8,292 nt of DNA, taken from positions 6,887 through 15,178 of the forward strand of contig VBCL01000061.1 of the NCBI GenBank assembly GCA_005888865.1, given 5' to 3'. The notes under the pieces are model-generated. The model was given only the letters and a program-made list of their open reading frames with translations, did no database searches and had not been told where the DNA came from. The translations under genes were made by a program, and so were the position numbers. This DNA comes from Betaproteobacteria bacterium. Lineage in GTDB: Bacteria; Pseudomonadota; Gammaproteobacteria; Burkholderiales; Casimicrobiaceae. Shown one piece after another: positions 1 to 5,853 of this stretch (positions are counted from its first letter, which is position 1; each line of letters starts with the position of its first letter).

Positions 1-860
1 TCGTCCCGCTGCTTCCTCCTCCCTGCGCATTCCGGCTCACCGTGCTCGACGTGGGGCAGGGCCTCGCGGTGCTCGTGCAGACGAGCGCGCACGCGCTCCT
101 CTACGATACGGGCCCGCGCTTCAACGAGAGCGCCGATGCCGGCGATCGCATCATTGCCCCGATGCTGCGCGGCAGCGGGGTGGCGCGGCTCGACGCGATG
201 ATCGTCAGCCACCAGGACAGCGATCACAGCGGCGGCACGCTGTCGCTCCTGCATACCATGCCGGTGATGCGGTTCGCGTCGTCGCTGCCCCTCGAGCATG
301 CCATCGTCCGTGCGCGCATCGAAAGCGGCGAGACCGCGGAGCGCTGTATTGCCGGCCAGCGCTGGCAATGGGACGGAGTGGATTTCGCGCTGCTGCACCC
401 GGTCGAGGCGAACTACGTCAATCCGAAGCTCAAGGCGAACGACCTGTCCTGTGTGCTTCGGGTCAGTAATCCCGCGGGCAGCGCACTGCTTACCGGCGAC
501 ATCGAGGCGCGGACCGAGGCCGACCTGATCCGCCGCGACGCTGCCGCGCTTCACGCGAATCTGCTGGTCGTTCCGCATCACGGTAGCCGAACGTCGTCCA
601 CATCGGCGTTCATTGCGGCGGTTGCCCCCGACGTCGCGGTTTTCACGCCCGGTTATCGCAATCGGTTCGGCCATCCGCGACCCGAGATCGTCGCCCGTTA
701 TGCCGATGCCGGCATCCGCACGTATCGCACCGATTACGAGGGCGCGCTCACGTTCGCCTTCGAATCCGGCGCGACGCTCGCCGCGCGTCGAGAGCGCGAT
801 GTCGATCCTCGCTACTGGCACGACACCCCGCGACGAGGCGAGCTTCGACCGCTCGATTGA
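1..860 (+). CDS. comEC: ComEC/Rec2 DNA-uptake protein, C-terminal metallo-beta-lactamase-fold domain (5' end outside window)
   Basis: ComEC forms the inner-membrane channel through which single-stranded DNA enters during natural transformation; its C-terminal metallo-hydrolase domain is thought to degrade or process the non-transported strand. The reading frame is open from base 3 to the window edge, so the gene is cut. The GTG at 42 is only the Val of the typical ComEC motif VLDVGQG, preceded in frame by FRLT, and is not the start. Visible motifs in order are LDVGQG, SHQDSDHSGG (metal-binding HxDxDH), TGDIE, VPHHGS and NRFGHP, all expected for this domain. The membrane part lies upstream of the window. 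The stop at 858-860 is followed closely by the binding-protein gene. The family assignment is firm; active competence cannot be judged from this piece. Confidence 0.93.
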   Translation, partial: VPLLPPPCAFRLTVLDVGQGLAVLVQTSAHALLYDTGPRFNESADAGDRIIAPMLRGSGVARLDAMIVSHQDSDHSGGTLSLLHTMPVMRFASSLPLEHAIVRARIESGETAERCIAGQRWQWDGVDFALLHPVEANYVNPKLKANDLSCVLRVSNPAGSALLTGDIEARTEADLIRRDAAALHANLLVVPHHGSRTSSTSAFIAAVAPDVAVFTPGYRNRFGHPRPEIVARYADAGIRTYRTDYEGALTFAFESGATLAARRERDVDPRYWHDTPRRGELRPLD

Positions 861-892
861 CGCCTCGCGCCGTCCATCGCTACTCTCGGGTT

Positions 893-1924
893 GTGCCTCC
901 GACGACCCTGCGAGCGATCGCGCTCTTCGCTGTACTCGCGTTCAGTCCCGGCGCGGGCGCGCAGGACCAGGCGCATGCGCCGGGCTCGGAATGGAAACTA
1001 TCGACTGCGCTCGGCCCGGCCTATCCGCAGGGGAAGGCGGGGGAGATCTGGGCCACGCTCATTCGCGAGCGTTCGAAAGGGCGCCTGAACGCCGGGCTCT
1101 ATCCCGGCGCAGCGCTGGCGCAGCGCGACCCCGGACGTGAATTCGCCGCGCTGCGCGATGGCGCCATCGACCTCGCGGTCGGCTCGGCAACGAGCTGGGC
1201 ACTGCAGGTGAAAGAGCTCAACCTGTTCGCATTGCCATGGTTGATACCCGATGCAGATGCGCTCGCTGCGCTGTTGCGAAGCGACGTTGCCGGAACGCTC
1301 GAAGAGCGCGTGCGCGCGGCCGGCGTCGAGCCGCTGGCCTGGGCGGCCGACGGTTTCCGCGAACTCGCGACACGGCGCGAAGTCCACACGCCGGCGGACC
1401 TCGCCGGGTTGCGCTTGCGCGTCGCGCCGTCGCCATTGCTGGTCGATACGCTATTGGGCCTGGCCGCGGTGCCCGCGTCGATGGAAGCTGCGAATGCGCT
1501 CCAGGCATACGCGCACGGTACGCTCGACGGCGAGACGATCAGCGTTGCCGCGTACGCGACGTCACGACTCCATGCCTCGGGGTACACGCGGCTGCTCCTG
1601 TGGGGAGCGCACGCGGAGGTGCTGCTGTTCGCGATCAATCGCGCGCGATGGGACACGTTGAGCGAGCCCGACCGCGAGCTGGTTCACCAGGCGGCGCGCG
1701 ACGCGGCCGAGCAGGCCGCAACCTTGGCGCGACGCGCGAGCGAACCCGCAACCCTGGCGGAGCTCGGCCGCTACGGCGTCACGGTGACGCGGCTCACGCC
1801 GGCGGGTAAGCAACCGTTTCGCGCCCAGGCCAAAACCGCGTACGACCGCTGGGCCGCCGTCGTTGGCGAAGATGTCGTGCGCGCGGCGGAGACCATCGTG
1901 GCGACGCCTCGATCAGCGCGATGA
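893..1924 (+). CDS. TRAP transporter periplasmic solute-binding protein, DctP family (orphan)
   Basis: This is a periplasmic receptor of a TRAP transporter, a family that binds mostly carboxylate-bearing solutes and passes them to a DctQ/DctM membrane pair. I place the start at GTG 893, giving 343 residues and a compact signal peptide with cleavage likely after SPGAGA. A TTG at 857 overlaps the comEC stop (TTGA) and would add 12 Arg-rich residues; neither start has a strong Shine-Dalgarno sequence. Family signs are a YPQGKAGEIWATLI N-terminal block, LRDGAIDLAVGS, FRELATRREVHTPADLAGLRLRV (20 residues or fewer of this are the hallmark; its Arg normally contacts the ligand carboxylate) and HGTLDGETIS, matching the usual GxxDGxE. 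No dctQ or dctM gene lies next to it, so its membrane partner must be elsewhere or missing. The substrate is unknown. Confidence 0.88.
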   Translation: MPPTTLRAIALFAVLAFSPGAGAQDQAHAPGSEWKLSTALGPAYPQGKAGEIWATLIRERSKGRLNAGLYPGAALAQRDPGREFAALRDGAIDLAVGSATSWALQVKELNLFALPWLIPDADALAALLRSDVAGTLEERVRAAGVEPLAWAADGFRELATRREVHTPADLAGLRLRVAPSPLLVDTLLGLAAVPASMEAANALQAYAHGTLDGETISVAAYATSRLHASGYTRLLLWGAHAEVLLFAINRARWDTLSEPDRELVHQAARDAAEQAATLARRASEPATLAELGRYGVTVTRLTPAGKQPFRAQAKTAYDRWAAVVGEDVVRAAETIVATPRSAR

Positions 1925-1925
1925 T

Positions 1926-2885
1926 TCAGTCGACGCGGCGTCCGAGACGCACCGCGGTCTCGCCGCGCTTCGGTTTTCGCGTCGGCATGATCAGCACGCA
2001 GTTGTCGTACGGAGTGCGGATCAGCGTGCCACCGTCGACCGCGTAGGGCGTACCTGCTATCGGAATGGTCTGCAGCCCGTGCACCGGGAGCGTGAATGCG
2101 AAGTCGTCGGTGGCGATCGTGACCGCGGCCGAGACCTCGATCAGGCGCTGGCGGGGCACCGGCACCGGATCGAGAAAGGCGTCGAGCAATGTCTGCTCCG
2201 CGATGCCGAAGTGGCGCAGGAAACGCAGCACCGATTGGAAGGCGACCTCTGGTGCGGCGGCCTCCCAGTGCTGGCCACATTCAACCAGCAGCGCGCTTCG
2301 CGGATCGTCTTCCTCGTCGAAGAACGCGTAGTCGCGCAGTCGCCGCCCGGCCGCGTGCCCGCCGTCGACCACGATATGCCGGGGTATGCCAACCGCTCGC
2401 GCCAGCGCGAGCCCCTTGCGCCGCTGGCCCGCCATCGCCAGCGGAGGGCACGGCTCCGACATCGAGTGCAGATCGAGCAGATGATCGACGCTGTCGTACA
2501 AAGGCCTGAGTGCCCGCGCGCGCCTGAGCTCGTTGCTTTCCCGCGGGCCGTCGAGTACATCGGGCGTCCACAGCCGGTTGAAGTCCTCGTCGGCGCAGCG
2601 TGACGCGAATGGGTCGGCCGGATCGAAACGCCGATAGGCGTCGACGTTGGCAAAGACGATCGACAGCCTCCCTCGCGCTGGATGGATATCCTCGCGCAAC
2701 AGCCGATCGAGCGCGATCGCGCCGCAGACCTCGTTGCCGTGCGTCAGCCCCTGCAGCAGCACATGCGGACCGGGGCGGGTCGAGGAAAAGGTCCACGCAT
2801 AGGGCACGCCGGTGTTGCCCGCCGCATACGCGCCAAGATCGGGAAACGCCACGTCGATGGACGGAGCCGGCGCGGGGATCGACAC
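1926..2885 (-). CDS. Succinylglutamate desuccinylase/aspartoacylase (AstE/AspA) family zinc deacylase
   Basis: A 319-residue zinc-dependent hydrolase of the AstE/AspA family (related to M14 carboxypeptidases), which removes an acyl group from N-acyl amino acids such as succinylglutamate, acetylaspartate or acetyl-diaminobutyrate. Zinc ligands are visible as H49 and E52 in THGNE and H140 in DLHS; DFNR (101-104) is the substrate-binding segment and E202 in VECGQH is the expected catalytic Glu. The start is a GTG at 2885 with no clear Shine-Dalgarno sequence; a GTG about ten codons later is the only near alternative. It lies 36 bases downstream of the M20 deacetylase on the same strand, so the two probably share a transcript. 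Its stop is one base from the stop of the opposing TRAP receptor gene. The other ast genes of arginine catabolism are absent here, so I do not name it astE. Confidence 0.86.
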   Translation of the reverse strand: MSIPAPAPSIDVAFPDLGAYAAGNTGVPYAWTFSSTRPGPHVLLQGLTHGNEVCGAIALDRLLREDIHPARGRLSIVFANVDAYRRFDPADPFASRCADEDFNRLWTPDVLDGPRESNELRRARALRPLYDSVDHLLDLHSMSEPCPPLAMAGQRRKGLALARAVGIPRHIVVDGGHAAGRRLRDYAFFDEEDDPRSALLVECGQHWEAAAPEVAFQSVLRFLRHFGIAEQTLLDAFLDPVPVPRQRLIEVSAAVTIATDDFAFTLPVHGLQTIPIAGTPYAVDGGTLIRTPYDNCVLIMPTRKPKRGETAVRLGRRVD

Positions 2886-2921
2886 GGTTTGCTTAAGGCG
2901 GCACGCCGCGGCGCGTGTCGA

Positions 2922-4121
2922 TCAGGCGACGCAGAGGTGGTCGGCGAGCCGGGCCATGAACGTCTCGCACAGTGCGAGTTGCTCGAGCGCCACCCACTCG
3001 TTGGGCTGATGCGCCTGCGCGATATGTCCGGGTCCGCAGATGATCGCCGGCATGCCGGCGTTGTGAAACAGCGCGGCCTCGCTGCCGAAGGAGACCTTGC
3101 CGGTGTCCTGCGTGCCGCTGCACATCTTGCCCAGCTGGGCGATCTCGCCTCCGTCGCGACTGTCGTACCCTGGCGACGCCGAGATCGGTTGAAATTCGAT
3201 GGTCGTCGCCGGATCGACCGCATGCATGTCGGGCAGCAGCGTTGCGGCGAACCGCCCGACCTCGGCGAGCAGCGCGTCGGGATCGTCGCCCGGAAGGTGA
3301 CGGAACTCGAAGTCGAACTGGCAATCGCGGGGCACGATGTTGAGTGCGGTTCCTCCGCGGATCACGCCGGTATGAACCGTCGTGTAGGGCACGTCGTACG
3401 CGGCATCGAAAGGACCGCGATCGCGGAAGCGGCGCGCCATCTGCGTGAGAAAGGTCACGAGCTCGCTCGCGACCTGGATGGCGTTGACGCCGTAGGGTGT
3501 CAGTGCGGAGTGCGCTTCATGGCCGCGCACGCGGCAGCGGTGGCTCTTTTTTCCCTTGTGCGCGACGACGACACGCATGCCCGAAGGCTCGCCGATGATG
3601 CAGCCTGACGGTTTGATACCGCGGGCAACGACGTCGGCGATCAGCCGCCGCGCGCCGACACAGCCGACTTCCTCGTCGTACGACAATGCGAAATGCACCG
3701 GGCGCTCGAGTCCGCGGCGCAGCAGCGTCGGGACCTGCCCGAGGGCGATCGCCGAAAAGCTCTTCATGTCGGCCACGCCGCGGCCGTAGAGCCTGTCACC
3801 CACGATCGTTGCCTCGAACGGCGCGCTGTCCCACGGCTGGCCGTCGACGGGCACCACGTCGGTGTGGCCCGAAAGCACGACGCCGCCGGTGGTCGAATTG
3901 CCGTCCTTCGCTGGCAGCGTCGCGAAAAGATTCGCCTTGCGTCGCTCGTCGTCGAAAGTCAGCACCGACGCGACGCCATGACCGGCCAGGTAGTCGCGCA
4001 CCCAGTGGATCAGGGCCAGGTTGGACTCGCGGCTCGTCGTGTCGTAGCCGACCAGTGTCCGGATCAGATCGAGACTGACGAGCTGGGGCGCAACGGCAGT
4101 AGGCGCGGCGGGGGCGTTCAT
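2922..4121 (-). CDS. argE: M20 family metallo-deacetylase, acetylornithine deacetylase (ArgE)-like
   Basis: A cytoplasmic two-zinc amidohydrolase of the ArgE/DapE/CPG2 group; ArgE converts N-acetylornithine to ornithine plus acetate. The 399-residue length is close to characterised ArgE (about 383). Seen in order are H86 and D88 in SGHTDVVP, the bridging D118 in GVADMK, E150 (general base) and E151 (zinc ligand) in YDEEVG, E178 in GEPS, a lid/dimerisation domain with GHEAHSALTPYGVNAI around 200-215, and H371 in IAQAHQPNE. I chose the ATG at 4121, since the open frame continues another 102 codons upstream but over unrelated sequence and past the promoter at 4168-4196. The gene is the first of a probable two-gene transcript with the AstE/AspA-type deacylase. 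Many betaproteobacteria make ornithine through ArgJ, so a catabolic role on other N-acyl amino acids is possible; the symbol is therefore tentative. Confidence 0.87.
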   Translation of the reverse strand: MNAPAAPTAVAPQLVSLDLIRTLVGYDTTSRESNLALIHWVRDYLAGHGVASVLTFDDERRKANLFATLPAKDGNSTTGGVVLSGHTDVVPVDGQPWDSAPFEATIVGDRLYGRGVADMKSFSAIALGQVPTLLRRGLERPVHFALSYDEEVGCVGARRLIADVVARGIKPSGCIIGEPSGMRVVVAHKGKKSHRCRVRGHEAHSALTPYGVNAIQVASELVTFLTQMARRFRDRGPFDAAYDVPYTTVHTGVIRGGTALNIVPRDCQFDFEFRHLPGDDPDALLAEVGRFAATLLPDMHAVDPATTIEFQPISASPGYDSRDGGEIAQLGKMCSGTQDTGKVSFGSEAALFHNAGMPAIICGPGHIAQAHQPNEWVALEQLALCETFMARLADHLCVA

Positions 4122-4167
4122 GCGGGCGGACGTTGCTTTCGGACAATGCGAACCTTGCCCTGCAGTA

Positions 4168-4196
4168 AGGATAGAAACCGCCTCGAGCGCTGTCAA
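4168..4196 (-). promoter_or_regulatory. Sigma70-type promoter for the argE-like/deacylase pair
   Basis: On the minus strand there is a perfect -35 box TTGACA (4196-4191), a 17-base spacer and a -10 box TATCCT (4173-4168, four of six bases matching TATAAT, including the first three and the last). Transcription would begin near 4161 and give a leader of about 40 bases before the ATG at 4121. It sits inside the 109-base divergent space shared with the sugar dehydrogenase gene, so the two directions may be regulated together. The assignment rests on sequence match only. Confidence 0.6.
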
Positions 4197-4217
4197 TCGC
4201 TTGAGAAGAATCTCCTT

Positions 4218-4223
4218 GGGAGA
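4218..4223 (+). promoter_or_regulatory. Ribosome binding site of the PQQ dehydrogenase-like gene
   Basis: GGGAGA lies seven bases before the ATG at 4231. It decides the start: the reading frame is open further upstream to 4120, but only this ATG has a Shine-Dalgarno sequence and is followed at once by a signal peptide. Confidence 0.65.
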
Positions 4224-4230
4224 CACCAGC

Positions 4231-5334
4231 ATGCGCAACTTGTCGCTGACAATCGCTGTATTGCTGATGCTTGCGGCGCCGCTTTCGCGAGCCGAGGATC
4301 TTCCTTTGGACAAGATCAAGCTGCCGCCGGGTTTCGCGATCGAGCTTCTCGCGCGGGTGCCGAATGCGCGCGAAATGGCACTCGGGACCCGCGGTACCCT
4401 CTTCGTCGGCTCGATGGAGGGGGGCAAGGTCTACGCGGTAACGGCCAAGAGCGCCGGTCCCGCAACCGTAAGCACGATCGCAAGCGGCCTCAACAGCCCG
4501 GTCGGCGTGGCCTTTCACAATGGAGCGCTCTACGTCTCCGCGGTGAGCCGTATCCTGCGTTTCGACGACATAGAAAGCAGGCTCGACAACCCGCCGCGAC
4601 CCGTTGTCGTCAGCGACCGATTCCCGAGCGATTCGCATCACGGCTGGAAATTCATCGCCTTCGGTCCCGACGGCAAGCTCTACGTTCCCGTCGGCGCGCC
4701 GTGCAATGTCTGCGAACCCGATCCCGACCGCTACGCGATCATCACGCGCATGAATCCGGATGGATCGGGCCTGGAGGTCTATGCTCGAGGCCTGCGCAAT
4801 TCGGTCGGCTTCGACTGGGATCCACGCACCCGGGAATTGTGGTTTACGAACAATGGACGCGACCTGTTGGGGGACAATTCGCCTCCCGACACGCTGAATC
4901 ATGCCCCGAAGCCGGGATTGAATTTCGGCTTTCCGTACTGTCACTCGGGCGTGGTCGCCGACCCGGACTTTGGAAAGAAGCATTCGTGCAACGAATTCGC
5001 GATGCCGGCACAGAAGCTCGACCCGCATGTCGCGCCGCTCGGTATGCGCTTCTATACCGGAACGCAGTTCCCGTCGATGTACCGCGACCAGGCTTTCATC
5101 GCGGAACACGGTTCGTGGAATCGCAGCAGAAAAATCGGCTACCGGGTAACCCTCGTGCGCATTGAAAACAACCGCGCGGTCGGCTACGAGCCTTTCGCGA
5201 GCGGTTGGCTGCAGGGCGAGACAGCATGGGGCCGCCCGGCCGACGTTCTCGTCATGCCGGACGGCTCGCTGCTTGTTTCGGATGATCTCGCGGGAGCGAT
5301 CTATCGCATCCGCTATGCGGGCAAACCCTCATAG
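4231..5334 (+). CDS. Secreted PQQ-dependent sugar/L-sorbosone dehydrogenase-like beta-propeller protein
   Basis: A 367-residue periplasmic protein of the soluble glucose/sorbosone dehydrogenase type, a six-bladed propeller expected to hold PQQ and oxidise a sugar or alcohol. A signal peptide (MRNLSLTIAV then LLMLAAPLSRA) is cut probably before EDLPLD. Family features are LPPGFAIELLARVPNAREMA at 31-50, the SHHGWKF block (135-141; a His here is the catalytic base in soluble glucose dehydrogenase) followed by FGPDGKLYVPVG, GLRNSVGF (R189, N190, matching the PQQ-contacting Arg-Asn), EHGSWNRS (292-299) and GRPADVLVMPDGSLLVSDD near the end. Cys158/Cys161 (CNVCE) and Cys237/Cys253 are likely disulfide pairs; there is no CxxCH haem site and no fused cytochrome domain. 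Substrate and electron acceptor are unknown. It is divergent from the argE-like gene and followed by two small hairpins. Confidence 0.85.
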   Translation: MRNLSLTIAVLLMLAAPLSRAEDLPLDKIKLPPGFAIELLARVPNAREMALGTRGTLFVGSMEGGKVYAVTAKSAGPATVSTIASGLNSPVGVAFHNGALYVSAVSRILRFDDIESRLDNPPRPVVVSDRFPSDSHHGWKFIAFGPDGKLYVPVGAPCNVCEPDPDRYAIITRMNPDGSGLEVYARGLRNSVGFDWDPRTRELWFTNNGRDLLGDNSPPDTLNHAPKPGLNFGFPYCHSGVVADPDFGKKHSCNEFAMPAQKLDPHVAPLGMRFYTGTQFPSMYRDQAFIAEHGSWNRSRKIGYRVTLVRIENNRAVGYEPFASGWLQGETAWGRPADVLVMPDGSLLVSDDLAGAIYRIRYAGKPS

Positions 5335-5363
5335 CCCGGGTGGGCTCGAGGGTCGACCCTGAG
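5333..5363. terminator. Two adjacent hairpins between convergent genes, possible terminator
   Basis: Right at the stop codon of the dehydrogenase gene, AGCCC and GGGCT (5333-5337 and 5342-5346) can pair around a GGGT loop. Immediately after, the perfect palindrome AGGGTCGACCCT (5349-5360) can be lengthened by CTC/GAG with one bulged base (5345-5363); the two hairpins overlap at 5345-5346 and are alternatives or stacked. Neither is followed by a T-run, so this is at best a weak or Rho-assisted terminator. Its place between two facing genes supports the idea. Confidence 0.3.
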
Positions 5364-5396
5364 GGTTGCGTGTGCTGCCGGTCGGAACTCCCGGTG

Positions 5397-5684
5397 CTAC
5401 CAATGACGGTAGTACCCGTACGGGCGATAGCTATAGTAACCGTACGGTTGGTAGTAGGCGACTGCAGGCGGCGAGTAGTAATACGCGGGCGCCGGGGCAT
5501 AGTACGAATACGCCGGCGGCGCTACGTACCCATAGCCATAGCCGTAGTTCGAATAACCGAACGCGACGCCCGGCACGCCAATCGATACCGCGAAGGAATC
5601 TCGCGCGGACGCCGTTGTCGCCAGGGTGGCACCACCGAAAAGCAGCAACGCGGCTGTCACGAATGTGGCAATGCGACGAGTCAT
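5397..5684 (-). CDS. Small secreted tyrosine/proline/glycine-rich protein of unknown function
   Basis: A 95-residue protein I cannot name. The first 27 residues form a clear signal peptide (Arg-Arg n-region, hydrophobic core FVTAALLLFGGA, cleavage likely after TTASA). The predicted mature part is 68 residues with 20 tyrosines (29 percent), arranged as GYGYGY, AYYYSPP, AYYQPYGYYS and RPYGYYRHW, with PYGYY occurring twice. There is no cysteine, lipobox or membrane anchor. Such low-complexity, tyrosine-rich small exported proteins occur in many betaproteobacteria but lack a firm function; roles in the envelope, adhesion, stress or metal binding are only guesses. The start is fixed by a perfect AGGAGGT six bases before the ATG, and the signal peptide makes a chance frame very unlikely. 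It faces the dehydrogenase gene and is divergent from the ABC-type binding protein. Confidence 0.8.
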   Translation of the reverse strand: MTRRIATFVTAALLLFGGATLATTASARDSFAVSIGVPGVAFGYSNYGYGYGYVAPPAYSYYAPAPAYYYSPPAVAYYQPYGYYSYRPYGYYRHW

Positions 5685-5690
5685 CTGTAT

Positions 5691-5697
5691 ACCTCCT
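5691..5697 (-). promoter_or_regulatory. Perfect Shine-Dalgarno sequence of the tyrosine-rich protein gene
   Basis: On the minus strand AGGAGGT stands six bases before the ATG at 5684. It is the strongest ribosome binding site in the window, pointing to high translation of the small exported protein and ruling out the longer open frame that begins at 5774. Confidence 0.8.
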
Positions 5698-5717
5698 GTA
5701 GCTAAGTCGCGAATGGC

Positions 5718-5750
5718 GACACCATCCACAACGTAAGGTAGACACCATCC
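5718..5750. repeat. Ten-base direct repeat GACACCATCC in the divergent intergenic region
   Basis: GACACCATCC occurs at 5718-5727 and again at 5741-5750, identical and in the same orientation, start-to-start distance 23 bases (about two helical turns). Flanking bases differ. The position, just upstream of the tyrosine-rich gene and of a TTGACA at 5752-5757, suggests paired binding sites for a regulator, but no known operator is recognised. Confidence 0.5.
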
Positions 5751-5762
5751 GTTGACAGGTAG

Positions 5763-5790
5763 TTTCCGCATCAAAACATACGGTTACAAT
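5763..5790 (+). promoter_or_regulatory. Possible promoter for the family 5 binding-protein gene
   Basis: TACAAT (5785-5790) matches five of six bases of the -10 consensus. A poor -35, TTTCCG, lies 16 bases upstream (5763-5768); a perfect TTGACA at 5752-5757 is too far from it. The -10 is embedded in GGTTAC-AATT-GGTTAC (5782-5797), a direct repeat with 10-base period that could be an activator or repressor site. A start near 5797 would leave a leader of about 57 bases. Weak support. Confidence 0.35.
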
Positions 5791-5853
5791 TGGTTACGGT
5801 TGGGCTATGCTTCGCCGTGGGAGCCGCACGCGGAGGGAGCGTTGGAGAGCGAT

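Noticed and set aside
1926..2885. Ectoine-degradation cluster (DoeB-like deacetylase with a TRAP receptor and an aldehyde dehydrogenase)
   Set aside because: The AstE/AspA family does include such an enzyme, but no ectoine hydrolase or transaminase gene is present and the aldehyde dehydrogenase is about 4.5 kb away in another unit.
4122..4427. 102-codon N-terminal extension of the argE-like gene
   Set aside because: It would cross the promoter at 4168-4196 and the start of the divergent dehydrogenase gene, and adds sequence unlike the M20 family, whose homology begins just after the ATG at 4121.
4702..4716. CNVCE as a haem c site in the dehydrogenase
   Set aside because: Haem c attachment needs CxxCH; the residue after the second Cys is Glu, so a disulfide or structural role is more likely.
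3796..5109. A 437-codon minus-strand open frame antisense to the dehydrogenase gene
   Set aside because: It is antisense to a clear coding region and its last part is merely the argE-like gene read in a wrong frame; no start signal or domain.
3693..5165. A 490-codon plus-strand open frame running across the argE-like gene and into the dehydrogenase gene
   Set aside because: It overlaps two well-supported genes, has no recognisable domain, and is Arg/Gln-rich low-quality protein typical of a shadow frame in GC-rich DNA.
5752..5757. Perfect TTGACA as a -35 box on the plus strand
   Set aside because: No acceptable -10 lies 16-18 bases downstream (best match three of six), and the good TACAAT is 27 bases away.
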